Source of the DNA: Planctomycetota bacterium
GTDB lineage: Bacteria; Planctomycetota; UBA1135; GCA-002686595
Length of the DNA: 64,000 bases
Reading direction: 5' to 3'
Assembly: GCA_016779225.1 (NCBI GenBank)
Contig: JADHNZ010000008.1
Location: forward strand, 21,777 to 85,776
A model generated the notes under the pieces. The model saw only the letters and a program-made list of their open reading frames with translations, was not told where the DNA came from and searched no databases. Shown one piece after another: positions 44,072 through 57,802 of the stretch; the first letter of the stretch is position 1, and every line of letters starts with the position of its first letter. Position numbers and translations under genes: made by a program.

Positions 44072-44929
44072 ATGAGCGCAGCGCCCAACTTCAAGCAGGA
44101 GCTGACCGGGGTCTTCGGACACCCTGTGGCCGAGAATCCGAGCCAGGCCATGGTCGAGGCCGCCTACCGCCACCACGGCCTCGACTGGCGCTACCTCACG
44201 CTGGAGGTGCGGCCCGAGGACCTCGCTGCCGCGGTCGCGGGCGCACGCGCCATGGGCTTCGCAGGCTTCAACTGCACGATCCCCCACAAGGTCGCCGTGA
44301 TCGAGCACCTCGACGGCCTGGGCGAGTCCGCTGCGCTCATGGGTGCGGTCAACTGCGTGGTTCGCCGGGGTGACCAGCTCATCGGCGAGAACACGGACGG
44401 CAAGGGCTTCGTCACGAGCCTGCGCGAGCTCACCGACCCCGCGGGGAAGCACCTCGTCCTCTTCGGGGCCGGCGGCGCGGGACGCGCGATCGGGGTCGAG
44501 ATGGCCCTAGCGGGCGCGCGTCGCATCACCGTGGTCAACCGCACCACCGAGCGCGGCCAGGCGCTCGTGGACCTGCTGAACCAGCGCACGAGCACCGAGG
44601 CGGAATTCAGAGTCTGGGAGGGCGACCACCGCATCCCAGAGGACGCCGACATCGTCGTGAACGCCACCTCCATCGGCCTCTACCCCGACCTGGACGCGCG
44701 CCTCGCCTTGGATGTGGACACCCTGCGACCGGAGCTGGTCGTTGCGGATGTGATCCCGAACCCACCGCGCACGCGCCTGGTTCGGGACGCCGAAGAGCGC
44801 GGCTGCCGCGTCATCGACGGCCTGGGCATGCTCGTGGCCCAGGGCGTGATCGGCATCGAGTTCTGGACCGGCACCAGCCCCGACCCGGCCGCCATGCGGC
44901 GCGCCCTCGAGGAGGTCTTCGGATGCTGA
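44072..44929 (+). CDS. aroE: shikimate dehydrogenase family protein
   Basis: 285 residues. AroE landmarks: GFNCTIPHKVAVIEHLD with catalytic Lys73, GAVNCVV, ENTDGKGF with Asp109, the NADP-binding FGAGGAGRAIGVEM (132-137), VVNRTTERGQAL and DIVVNATSIGLYPDLDA. The substrate-binding loop differs from E. coli AroE: GHPVAENPSQAM replaces the usual HSxSP block, so the two shikimate-contacting Ser residues are not obvious. The rest of the active site is kept. Quinate/shikimate or an alternative hydroxy acid could be the substrate. It overlaps the following DUF1579 lipoprotein gene by 7 bp. Confidence 0.85.
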   Translation: MSAAPNFKQELTGVFGHPVAENPSQAMVEAAYRHHGLDWRYLTLEVRPEDLAAAVAGARAMGFAGFNCTIPHKVAVIEHLDGLGESAALMGAVNCVVRRGDQLIGENTDGKGFVTSLRELTDPAGKHLVLFGAGGAGRAIGVEMALAGARRITVVNRTTERGQALVDLLNQRTSTEAEFRVWEGDHRIPEDADIVVNATSIGLYPDLDARLALDVDTLRPELVVADVIPNPPRTRLVRDAEERGCRVIDGLGMLVAQGVIGIEFWTGTSPDPAAMRRALEEVFGC

Positions 44930-45480
44930 GCGCCCGCCTGCTCACAGCCCTGGCCGCGGTGACGGTCCTGTCCGCCTGCACCGCGCCCGGAGGCGCCCGC
45001 TCCGCGGTGGAGCCCCCCACGCCCCAGCACGCCTGGCTCCAGCAGCTCGTGGGCGAGTGGGAGCTCAGCTACCGCGCAGACCTCCCTGACGGCGAGCCCA
45101 TGGAGTGGACGGGGACCGAGAGCGTCCGCGCCCTTGGGACCCACTGGGTCCTCGCCGAGAGCGCGGCGGACAGCCAGCAGGGCGCGTTCGAGGCCACCCT
45201 GACCGTGGGCTACGACACGGGGCGCGAGACCTTCGTCGCCACCTGGATTGACTCCATGCAGACGAACCTGTGGACCTACGACGGCAAGCTCGACGACGCG
45301 CGCCGCACCCTCAGCCTGGTGCCCACCATCGCGGCGCGCGCGGAGGTCCCCGACCCCACCCGCTACCGCGACGACCTCGAGGTCCTGGACCCCAACCACC
45401 GCGTGCTGACCTCCTGGTACCTCTCGGACGAAGGCACCTGGGAGCGCTACCTCACCATCGACGCCCGCCGCGTGGACTAG
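44923..45480 (+). CDS. DUF1579-type lipoprotein
   Basis: 185 residues with a lipobox (VTVLSAC, Cys19). The mature part is an antiparallel beta-barrel of the DUF1579 type: HAWLQQLVGEWELSYRAD, WVLAESAADSQ, EATLTVGYDTGRETFVATWIDSMQTNLWTYDGKLDDARRTLSL, YRDDLEVLDPNHRVLTSWYLSDEGTWERYLTI. The family is a small lipocalin-like fold of unknown ligand. It overlaps aroE by 7 bp and so is translationally coupled, though no functional link is evident. A relative lies at 57191-57778. Confidence 0.78.
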   Translation: MLSARLLTALAAVTVLSACTAPGGARSAVEPPTPQHAWLQQLVGEWELSYRADLPDGEPMEWTGTESVRALGTHWVLAESAADSQQGAFEATLTVGYDTGRETFVATWIDSMQTNLWTYDGKLDDARRTLSLVPTIAARAEVPDPTRYRDDLEVLDPNHRVLTSWYLSDEGTWERYLTIDARRVD

Positions 45481-45496
45481 GCCCTGCGCCGCCGGC

Positions 45497-46399
45497 TCAG
45501 GAGGCGGCCCAGGCCGCCTGCAGGGTCTCGGCGAGGGTGCGGTACTCGGCCTCCCGCGGGCTGCTCGTGCGCCAGGCCAGGCCGATCTGGCGGGAGGGCC
45601 CTTCGTCCGCGAAGGGCAGCACGCGGAGGTTCGGGACCGCCGCGGCCTCGCGCTCGACGGCCAGCTCAGGCAACAGGGTCACGCCCAGGCCGGACGCCAC
45701 CATCTGGGTGATCGTCCCCAGGCTCGACGCCCGGAAGCCGCTCATCTCGTCGGCACCTGCGGCCGTGCAGAGCGGAAGAGCCTGCTCCCTGAGGCAGTGC
45801 CCTTCGTCCAGGAGCAGCACATCGCGGCCATCGAGGTCGCTCAGCTGAGCCGCCTCCGCGCCCGCCAGCTCGTCCGTCGAGGGAACGGCAAGGACGAATG
45901 GATCCGAGAAGAGCGGCAGGGTCTCCACCGACCCCAGGTCCAGGTCGATCGCCAGCAGCAGCAGGTCGAGCTTGCCCGTCTCGAGCTGCTCGAGGAGGCG
46001 CCCGGTCATGTCCTCGCGCAGGTAGACCTGCAGGTCCGGGAAGGCCTCGCTCACGGCGGGCAGGACGCGGGGGAGCAGGTAGGGCCCCACGGTCGGGATG
46101 ACCCCCAGCCGCAGGGGCCCCGTCAGCGGCGCGCCAAAGGACCGCGCCAGCTGGCCCATGCGGTCGGCGGCCGTGAGGGTCTCACGCGCGCCGGGGACCA
46201 GGGCCTCCCCCGCCGCGGTGAGGCGGACGCCGCGCCGGTCGCGCTCGAAGAGCTGCACGCCCAGGGTGGCCTCCAGGCCGGCGATCTGCGCGGACAGGGT
46301 GGGCTGGCTGACGAAGCAGGCCTCGGCCGCCTTGCGGAAGTTGAGCCGCTCCGCGAGGGCGACGAAGTACTCGAGCTGGCGGAGGGTCGGACGGTCCAT
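45497..46399 (-). CDS. oxyR: OxyR-type peroxide-sensing LysR regulator
   Basis: 300 residues from ATG 46399. The N-terminal winged HTH reads PTLRQLEYFVALAERLNFRKAAEACFVSQPTLSAQIAGLE. The effector domain contains the OxyR redox signature: EGHCLREQALPLCTAAGADE, with Cys202 and Cys211 nine residues apart, as Cys199/Cys208 in E. coli, followed by FRASSLGTITQMVASGLGVTLLPE. This supports direct H2O2 sensing by disulfide formation and activation of catalase or peroxidase genes; katG lies 2.3 kb away. It is divergent from the ArsI-like gene (124-bp gap), the usual arrangement for LysR control of a neighbour. Confidence 0.9.
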   Translation of the reverse strand: MDRPTLRQLEYFVALAERLNFRKAAEACFVSQPTLSAQIAGLEATLGVQLFERDRRGVRLTAAGEALVPGARETLTAADRMGQLARSFGAPLTGPLRLGVIPTVGPYLLPRVLPAVSEAFPDLQVYLREDMTGRLLEQLETGKLDLLLLAIDLDLGSVETLPLFSDPFVLAVPSTDELAGAEAAQLSDLDGRDVLLLDEGHCLREQALPLCTAAGADEMSGFRASSLGTITQMVASGLGVTLLPELAVEREAAAVPNLRVLPFADEGPSRQIGLAWRTSSPREAEYRTLAETLQAAWAAS

Positions 46400-46523
46400 G
46401 GCGCCCCGCGAAGATAGGGGCCACGGCGGGGGGGCGCCACGGGCGCGCCGGTCGACGGGGAACAGGCCCATGTCCAACGCGATCCTCATGCGCACGCCGC
46501 CGCTCAGGGCGCACAATGGAGGC

Positions 46524-47042
46524 ATGACTCAGTCCGCCGTCGAGTTCGTAGGGTCCAGCCGCATCCACATCTCCCTGACCACGCAGCGCCTCGGCGTGGC
46601 CAAGGCGTTCTATGAGGTCCTCTTCGGGCAGGAGCCCACCAAGGTGCGCCCCGGCTATGTGAAGTTCGAGCCGGCGGAGCCGTCCGTGAACCTGACCCTC
46701 AACGAGAGCGTGGGCACCGCCTCCGGCGCTTGCGCCGCCAGCCACTTCGGCATCCAGGTGAAGTCCACGGAGGCCGTCGCGGCCGCGCGAGCGCGGCTGG
46801 AGAGCGTGGGGCTCAGCACCACGGTCGAGGAGAGCACCGCCTGCTGCTACGCAGTCCAGGACAAGGTCTGGGTCTGCGATCCCGACGGCAACCGCTGGGA
46901 GATCTTCGTGGTCACGCAGGCCGATGTGGCCCAGGCTCCCTCCGAGGCCGGGGCTTGCTGCGCGCCGAGCCCGGCCCCGTCCGCGCCGCCTGCAAGCGCC
47001 TCCTGCTGCGAGCCGGGAGCAGGCGCCTCCTCCTGCTGCTGA
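46524..47042 (+). CDS. ArsI/CadI-type vicinal-oxygen-chelate enzyme with Cys-rich tail
   Basis: 172 residues from ATG 46524. The VOC fold matches ArsI, the C-As lyase that degrades organoarsenicals and some metalloids: RIHISLTTQRLGVAKAFYEVLFGQEPTKVRPGYVKFEPAEPSVNL, SHFGIQVKS, the vicinal pair Cys107-Cys108 in STACCYAVQDKVWVCDPDGNRWEIF, and metal-ligand candidates His15, His74 and Glu126. A 35-residue tail rich in Ala, Pro and Ser carries three further CC pairs (145-146, 161-162, 171-172), not typical of ArsI and suggestive of extra metal or As(III) binding. It is divergent from oxyR. No arsR, arsB or arsM is nearby. Confidence 0.82.
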   Translation: MTQSAVEFVGSSRIHISLTTQRLGVAKAFYEVLFGQEPTKVRPGYVKFEPAEPSVNLTLNESVGTASGACAASHFGIQVKSTEAVAAARARLESVGLSTTVEESTACCYAVQDKVWVCDPDGNRWEIFVVTQADVAQAPSEAGACCAPSPAPSAPPASASCCEPGAGASSCC

Positions 47043-47080
47043 TCGCTCGCCCCGCGCGGCCCGGCAGGAGCTGGGGCAAG

Positions 47081-48622
47081 ATGGGGCGCATGACCCTGCG
47101 GCCCCTGACGCTCCTCGCCCTCGCCCTCGCGAGCGCTCCGGCCTTCGCCGAGGGCGAGCTAGCCCTGCACGCTGCGTTCGGGGACCACATGGTCCTGCAG
47201 CGCGAGCAGCCCGTCCGCATCCGCGGCACCGCGGCGCCTGGGACGGCGGTGCGGGTCCGCCTGGCCGGGCGCAGCGGAAGGTGCGAGGCCCTGGAGTCAG
47301 GCGCCTGGGAGGTGGAGCTCGGACCCCTGCGCGCGGGCGGTCCCCACGAGCTCGAGGTTCGCGCGGGGACCGAGACCCTCACGGTCGAGGACATCCTCGT
47401 GGGCGAGGTCTGGCTGTGCGCCGGGCAGTCGAACATGCGCTGGATGGTGAGCCAGTGCGCCACCGCGGCCGAGGCGCTCGCCAGCGCGGACATCCCCGAG
47501 CTGCGCCTCCTCGACCAGACGGGCGCGGCGAGCCCGAGCGCGCGCGCCTGGACGGAGGCCGAACTGGCCGAGTGCACGCCCGAGCGCTTCTACCGCACAG
47601 AGGGCTGGCGGCCCTCCACCGCGGAGACCGCGCGCACCTTCTCCGCCGTCGCGTGGTTCTTCGGCCGGGACCTTCAGGCCGCCCTCGGCGTTCCGGTGGG
47701 CCTCATCCACAACGCCATCGGCGGCACGAGCACCGAGGCCTACCTGGACCCCGCGACCCTCGCGGCGCACGAGCTCCTCGCCGACGGTCCGGGCTGGCTC
47801 GATGACCCTCGCGCGCCCGAGTGGCCGCGCCAGCGAGGCCGCCAGAACCTCGCCGGCTGGCTCGCACGCCCGGAGGGCCCCGTGCCCGGCCACCCGTTCC
47901 AGCCGGGCTTCCTCTTCGAGGCCGGCCTACGCCCGCTGGCCGGGATGGGGCTCGCGGGAGCGCTCTGGTACCAGGGCGAGTCCAACGCAACCCTGGCGGA
48001 CATGAGCCGCGCGTCCGATCCAGCCTGGGCGCGTGCGAGCCTCGAGGCCCTGGTCGGCGACTGGCGGCGCCTGTTTGGGCGCCCCGAGCTGCCGATCCTC
48101 ATGGTCCAGCTCCCCGGGATGCAGCGCGCCTGGATGGAGTATCGCGAGGTCCAGCGCCAGGTCGCAGGCACGCCCGGCGTGGCCCTCGCCGTCACCCTGG
48201 ACCTGGGCGACCCGCGTGATGTGCACCCGCGGCGCAAGCGCGAGGTGGGCGCGCGCCTCGCCGCCCTGGCCCTCGCCGAGGTCCACGGCAGGCGCGCAGC
48301 GCGCAGCCCGGAGGTGAGGCAGGTCCGCGCCCAAGGAGACCTCTGCGTCGTCGCGTTCGACCACGCCCCGGACGGCCTCGTCACCCAAGGCGGGGAACCG
48401 GTGCGGGGCGTCGAGCTGCTGGATGCGGAGGGGACCTGGTACGCCGCCGAGGTCGAGCTCCAGGGAGCCACCCTGCGTGCGCGAAGCCCAGCCGTGCACA
48501 GCCCCCAGGCCGTGCGCTACGCGTGGGCTCCGGTCCCTGACGGCAACCTGCTCGGCAGCGAGGGCCTCCCGGTCGGACCCTTCGTGGAGCGCCCGAGCGC
48601 AGGCGGCACGAAGCAGCGCTGA
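47081..48622 (+). CDS. sialate O-acetylesterase-like protein, secreted
   Basis: 513 residues from ATG 47081, chosen because AGGAG ends 10 bp upstream; an ATG at 47090 is an alternative. A signal peptide (LTLLALALASAPAFA) is followed by a beta-domain (LALHAAFGDHMVLQREQPVRIRGTAAPG) and the SGNH/SASA part: VWLCAGQSNMRWMV (catalytic Ser), VGLIHNAIGGTSTEAYLDP, GALWYQGESN (Gly block), LDLGDPRDVHPRRKREVGARLA (Asp and His). It likely removes acetyl esters from sialic acid or acetylated polysaccharide outside the cytoplasm. It lies 38 bp after the ArsI-like gene, in tandem with it, but the relation is probably positional only. Confidence 0.88.
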   Translation: MGRMTLRPLTLLALALASAPAFAEGELALHAAFGDHMVLQREQPVRIRGTAAPGTAVRVRLAGRSGRCEALESGAWEVELGPLRAGGPHELEVRAGTETLTVEDILVGEVWLCAGQSNMRWMVSQCATAAEALASADIPELRLLDQTGAASPSARAWTEAELAECTPERFYRTEGWRPSTAETARTFSAVAWFFGRDLQAALGVPVGLIHNAIGGTSTEAYLDPATLAAHELLADGPGWLDDPRAPEWPRQRGRQNLAGWLARPEGPVPGHPFQPGFLFEAGLRPLAGMGLAGALWYQGESNATLADMSRASDPAWARASLEALVGDWRRLFGRPELPILMVQLPGMQRAWMEYREVQRQVAGTPGVALAVTLDLGDPRDVHPRRKREVGARLAALALAEVHGRRAARSPEVRQVRAQGDLCVVAFDHAPDGLVTQGGEPVRGVELLDAEGTWYAAEVELQGATLRARSPAVHSPQAVRYAWAPVPDGNLLGSEGLPVGPFVERPSAGGTKQR

Positions 48623-48664
48623 GCGCGGCGTGCCGCTCCCTGCGGGCCGCTGCCTCCAGATGCA

Positions 48665-48703
48665 GCGGGGCCCCCGGAGAGTCGTCCTCCCCGGGGGCCC
48701 CGC
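48665..48703. terminator. very strong hairpin between convergent genes
   Basis: GCGGGGCCCCCGG pairs perfectly with CCGGGGGCCCCGC (13 bp), loop 13 bases. It separates the acetylesterase-like gene from katG and should stop transcription from either side. No T-run follows. Confidence 0.75.
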
Positions 48704-48720
48704 AGGTCCAGGCCTTCGAC

Positions 48721-53806
<5,086 letters not shown>

Positions 53807-54034
53807 CGTCGGGAGGACGGTGTTCGTGGACGCGCTGGACCTGGATGCCGCGCGAGGGCTGGTGACCGACCGGTCGTCGAGCTCCATGGGCGTGCTGGCG
53901 CACCTGCTCCCAGCGTCGTCCCCGTCCCGGGGAATGCTCGGACTGGACCTCCGAGCTCCGCACGGCAGTCCCAGCGCAACCGCCTCCGACGAGCACGGTA
54001 GATTGGGGGCGGGCTCGCTGTGCCCTGCTGACCG

Positions 54035-55819
54035 ATGCTCACCTACCTCCTGCTCCTCGCCGCCGCGCCTGGTCCGGTCGCCGACGTCGGCGCACCGCAG
54101 GAGGCGCGGCGGATCCTCGAGCGCTCGTGCATGGGCTGCCACGACAGTGAGGAGGTCGAGGGCGGCTTCGACCTCGAGCGGCTGCTCGCCGCGGACAGGA
54201 CGAGCCCGTGGCTCTTCGAGTGGCGACGGGCATCGGCCGCGCTCGAGATCGACGCGATGCCTCCGAAGCGCAAGCTCGGACGCGAGGACCGTCGAGTACT
54301 GCTGGAGTACCTGGCGGAGGTCGAGGCCCGCGCCCTGGAGGAGGGCGGCGGTCCGGGGTACGAACCCCTGCGCCGACTGACGCGGACGGAGCTCGAGAAC
54401 TCCCTGTCCGATCTGCTGGAGGTGGACGTGCAGCTCGCCGCGCTGCTCCCGGACGAGCTCGCGTCTGAGGGCGGCTTCGAGGCGAGCTCCGCCACGCTCT
54501 TCGTCCACCCGGACTGGCTCGAGCGAGTCGGCGCGGCCGTGCGGATCGTCCTTCGGAGCGCGCTGCCCGACGAAGGGCGCGCCTCCCTCCGTGGGGACCC
54601 CGAGGAGGTCCTCCCGCGCTTGATGCGGCGGGCCTGGCGCCGTTCACTGACCGAAGCCGAGAGGTTGGAGGCTCAGGGCCGCCTCGCCGAGCTCCAGGAG
54701 ACGCTCCCGCCCCGTGCCGCCCTGCGCGAGGCGCTTGCAGCGGCTCTTGCCTCGCCCCACTTCCTCATGCGTCTCGAGGACGTCCAGGTCGAGCCGGGGG
54801 AGGTCGGGCCCTTCGCCCTCGCGAGTCGCCTCTCGTTCTTCCTCTGGGCGAGTGGCCCCGACGAGCGCCTGCTCGACCTCGCAGCGCAGGGGACGCTCGC
54901 CGACCCCCGGGTGCTGGAGGCGCAGATCGGGCGCATGCTCGAGGACCATCGCGCCCTCGCGCTCGGTGAGGGCTTCGCCGCCCAATGGCTGCGGATCGGG
55001 GGGCTGGGGACGGTCGTCAAGCCCGACCCCATCGACGTCCCGTTCATGACCGACTCGGTGATGGCGGCGATGCGCGAGGAGGTCGCGCGCTTCTTCCTCG
55101 AGCTCGTGGTGGCGGACCACCCTCTCGAGGCGCTGCTGCAGGCACGCTTCAGCTATCTGAACGAGGAGCTCGCGGACTTCTACGGGGTCGAGGGAGTGCG
55201 CGGTGAACGGCTGCGGCGCGTCGCGCGCCTGCCGGCCGAGCGGACCGGCGTGCTCGGCAAGGCGGCCGTGTTGGCCACGACGGCCTTCCCCGATCGGACG
55301 AGCCCCGTCGTGCGGGGCAACTGGGTCCTGTCGGACCTGCTGGGCACGCCGCCCCCCCCTCCTCCTCCCGGCGCGTCCGAGTTCGACGAGGAGCTCATGG
55401 AGGAGCTGGAGGAACTGTCCGCGGAGGGCCGCATGGCCCTGCATCGCAGGAAGCCGTCCTGCGCCGCGTGCCACGACCGGATCGACCCGCTCGGCCTGGC
55501 CCTCGAGGACTACGACCGCTTCGGACGCCTCCGCGACGAGGAGGACCGACTGGCGAGCGTGACGGGGACCCTCCCCGGCGGGGCGCGCTTCCGCGGCGTT
55601 CGGGGACTCCGCGAGGGGCTGGTGGAGCACGCCGCCGACGACCTCGCACGCCAAGCCTCGCGCAGGCTGCTGGCCTATGCCCTGGGACGCCCGCTCACCT
55701 GGAGCGACGAGCGGACCGTCGTCGACCTCGCGACCAAGCTGCGGGAGGAGGGCTGGGGTGCTCTCGTTCGCGCGGTGATCGCCTCGCGCCCCTTCCGGCA
55801 CCAGGAGCAAGCTCCGTGA
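54035..55819 (+). CDS. DUF1592-type (PSD) cytochrome protein
   Basis: 594 residues with a short signal peptide (LTYLLLLAAAPG). A PSCyt-type N-terminal haem motif is CMGCH (32-36). DUF1587 and DUF1592 follow: YEPLRRLTRTELENSLSDLL, FALASRLSFFLWASGPDERLLDLAAQGTL. DUF1588 contains RFSYLNEELADFYGVEG, and DUF1585 LASQASRRLLAYALGRPLTW-like strands at the end. A second CAACH lies in KPSCAACHDRIDPLGLALEDYD near residue 478. It is the planctomycete cytochrome partner of DUF1552 proteins; the chemistry is unknown. The TGA overlaps the ATG of the next gene (TGATG), so the pair is coupled. Codon use differs from the flanks (DV as GAC-GTN). Confidence 0.9.
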   Translation: MLTYLLLLAAAPGPVADVGAPQEARRILERSCMGCHDSEEVEGGFDLERLLAADRTSPWLFEWRRASAALEIDAMPPKRKLGREDRRVLLEYLAEVEARALEEGGGPGYEPLRRLTRTELENSLSDLLEVDVQLAALLPDELASEGGFEASSATLFVHPDWLERVGAAVRIVLRSALPDEGRASLRGDPEEVLPRLMRRAWRRSLTEAERLEAQGRLAELQETLPPRAALREALAAALASPHFLMRLEDVQVEPGEVGPFALASRLSFFLWASGPDERLLDLAAQGTLADPRVLEAQIGRMLEDHRALALGEGFAAQWLRIGGLGTVVKPDPIDVPFMTDSVMAAMREEVARFFLELVVADHPLEALLQARFSYLNEELADFYGVEGVRGERLRRVARLPAERTGVLGKAAVLATTAFPDRTSPVVRGNWVLSDLLGTPPPPPPPGASEFDEELMEELEELSAEGRMALHRRKPSCAACHDRIDPLGLALEDYDRFGRLRDEEDRLASVTGTLPGGARFRGVRGLREGLVEHAADDLARQASRRLLAYALGRPLTWSDERTVVDLATKLREEGWGALVRAVIASRPFRHQEQAP

Positions 55820-57132
55820 TGGACCGTCGAACCCTCCTCCGCAGCACCAGCGCAGCCGTCGCTCTCCCCTTCCTGCCCAGCGCACTGGCGAGGAGCGCTC
55901 GAGCGGCTGCTCCTCCCGTGCGCGCGGTCTGGCTCTACTTCCCCAACGGCACGCCCGAGGGGTCCTGGCACCCTCGGCGCGTGGACCGCAGCGGGCGGCT
56001 CCGACAGCTGAACGAGGCCATGGCCCCCCTGGAGCGACACCGGGACGACCTGCTCCTGTTCCGCGACGTGTTCATGCCGCGTGGCAACGGGCACGGCGGT
56101 GGGACCGCCACCTGGCTCACGGAGGGGGACTGGGACGAGGAGCGCCTCGATCCCGGCGGTCCGAGCGTCGACCAGGTCGCAGCGCGGGCCGTCGGAAGTG
56201 ACTCGATCGTGCCGACCCTCACGCTGGGCACCCGTCCCGAGGGCTACTTCTCGACGAGCATCTCTCGCAACTGCGTGTCGTGGCAGGACTCCGGGCGGCC
56301 GTCCTTCCGGGAGACCGACCCGCGCGTGGTGTTCCAGAGGCTCTTCGGCGCGTCACCGGAGACCGACGCGAGCCTCCTCGACGACCTGCGCGAACAGGCC
56401 AACGCGCTGCGGGGCCGCCTCGGTCGAGAGGATCGAGCCAAGCTCGACGAGTACCTCGAGGCCATCCGTGGGGTCGAGCGCCGGATCGCGTTCGCTGCGA
56501 ACGAGGCCACGGCGCGCCGCCTCGGCGAGGCCCGCGAGCTGGGACTGGGAGCGCCCCCCGAGGCGATCCCGGACGACCACGGCGCGTACCTCGACCTGCT
56601 GATGGATCTCGTTGCGCTGGCGCTCTGGTCAGGAGCAACGCGCCTGGCGACGCTGATGCTCGACCATGGTCAGTCGAACCGGTACTGCACCTTCGTCCCC
56701 GGCGTGAAGGGTACGTGGCACGCGCTCTCGCACTGGCGGGACTTCGACGGCCGGACCGAGGACGACGACGGCGTCACGAGCTGGTCCTCGCGCCGGTCCA
56801 AGAAGGCGATGTATCGCGACGTGGTGACCTGGCACCACGAGCGAGTGGCACGGCTGCTCGACCGACTCGCGAGCCTCCCCGAGGGCGAGGGGCGCCTCCT
56901 CGATCACACGCTGGTGACCTACGGATCGAACCTGGCCGACGGACACGAGCACGAGGAGCGTGATCTCCCTCTCCTCGTGGCCGGGAGCGGCGGAGGAGCG
57001 GTCAGGACCGGGCGCAGGCTCGCCACCCGCGGCCCCCTGGACCTCTCCAGCGTGCACCTGGCGACGCTCCACGCCCTTGGGGTCGAGCGACGGAGTCTCG
57101 GGGAGGCCGACGAGCCCGTTCACTGGGCCTGA
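55819..57132 (+). CDS. DUF1552 family protein, exported
   Basis: 437 residues from ATG 55819, overlapping the preceding stop by one base. It begins MDRRTLLRS (Tat-like RR) and a hydrophobic segment ending ARSARA. DUF1552 features: VRAVWLYFPNGTPEGSWHP, DLLLFRDVFMPRGNGHGGGTATWLT, SVDQVAARAVG, VWFQRLFG-like RVVFQRLFGASP, LGRVERRIA-like GVERRIAF, DLLMDLVALALWSGATRLATLMLDHGQSNRYC and TLVTYGSNLADGHEHEERDLPLLVAG. It is functionally parallel to DUF1501 in the other pairs. A hairpin just after the stop ends the unit. Confidence 0.88.
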   Translation: MDRRTLLRSTSAAVALPFLPSALARSARAAAPPVRAVWLYFPNGTPEGSWHPRRVDRSGRLRQLNEAMAPLERHRDDLLLFRDVFMPRGNGHGGGTATWLTEGDWDEERLDPGGPSVDQVAARAVGSDSIVPTLTLGTRPEGYFSTSISRNCVSWQDSGRPSFRETDPRVVFQRLFGASPETDASLLDDLREQANALRGRLGREDRAKLDEYLEAIRGVERRIAFAANEATARRLGEARELGLGAPPEAIPDDHGAYLDLLMDLVALALWSGATRLATLMLDHGQSNRYCTFVPGVKGTWHALSHWRDFDGRTEDDDGVTSWSSRRSKKAMYRDVVTWHHERVARLLDRLASLPEGEGRLLDHTLVTYGSNLADGHEHEERDLPLLVAGSGGGAVRTGRRLATRGPLDLSSVHLATLHALGVERRSLGEADEPVHWA

Positions 57133-57165
57133 CCACGGCCAGGGAGGGCGGTTCTTGGGCCGTGG
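57133..57165 (+). terminator. hairpin after the DUF1592-DUF1552 operon
   Basis: CCACGGCC pairs with GGCCGTGG (8 bp) with a 17-base loop, immediately after the DUF1552 stop codon and 26 bp before the next gene. It fits a terminator without a T-run. Confidence 0.45.
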
Positions 57166-57190
57166 GAGCCTGCCTCGCCTAGACTCGGCC

Positions 57191-57778
57191 ATGCCCAGCA
57201 TGCTCCCCCTCGGCGCTGCCTTCCTCGGCGGCGCCCTCATGACCGCGTCCCTCGTTCCCACCGAGCCTCAGGACCCGATGGAGGATCCCGGGCCCGAGCA
57301 CGCCCTCCTCGAGCGCTTCGAGGGCAAGTTCCAATCGCGGATCGAGATCGTCGGCGGCCCGAACGGAAAGCCCTTCGTGGTCCAGGGGACCAGCGAGGCC
57401 GAGCTGATCCTGGGCGGGCGCTTCGTCCTCAGCCGAGGCATGGAGGGCGAGGGAGAGGACGCCAAGGAGACCCTCACGCTGCTCGGCTACGACCGCAAGA
57501 TGAAGCGCTACACGTCCCTGTCGCTCAACTCACAGGACACGGCGATGACCTGGATGTCCGGCACGGCGGACAACGAGGGCACGATCAGCCTGGAGACCTT
57601 CGGCAAGGAGATCGGCGTGACGATGGAGTGGATCGACGAGGACCACTACCTCACGGGAGTGACGCTGCCCGCGGGCAGCTCGCTGAAGATCGCCGAGGCC
57701 CTCTCCGAGCGTCAGCCGAACGAGGCCGAGGGCGAGGATCAGGACGAGGATCAGGACGAGGACAGCGAGGAGCGCTGA
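57191..57778 (+). CDS. DUF1579-like secreted protein
   Basis: 195 residues with a signal-like N-terminus (PLGAAFLGGALMTASLV). The beta-barrel pattern follows: EHALLERFEGKFQSRIEIVGGPNGKPFVVQGTSEAELILGGRFVLSRG, TLLGYDRKMKRYTSLSLNSQDTAMTWMSGTADNEG, VTMEWIDEDHYLTGVTL. It ends in a highly acidic tail with the short repeat EDQDEDQDEDSEE. It resembles the DUF1579 lipoprotein at 44923 but lacks a lipobox. It is near the right edge of the ACGT-rich block. Confidence 0.65.
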   Translation: MPSMLPLGAAFLGGALMTASLVPTEPQDPMEDPGPEHALLERFEGKFQSRIEIVGGPNGKPFVVQGTSEAELILGGRFVLSRGMEGEGEDAKETLTLLGYDRKMKRYTSLSLNSQDTAMTWMSGTADNEGTISLETFGKEIGVTMEWIDEDHYLTGVTLPAGSSLKIAEALSERQPNEAEGEDQDEDQDEDSEER

Positions 57779-57802
57779 CGACGTGCCCTCCTCGGCGTGG
57801 CC

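Noticed and set aside
46524..48622. An ars operon comprising the ArsI-like and acetylesterase-like genes
   Set aside because: The second gene is a secreted SGNH esterase with no arsenic link, and no ArsR, ArsB/Acr3, ArsC or ArsM is encoded nearby. The tandem placement is probably chance.
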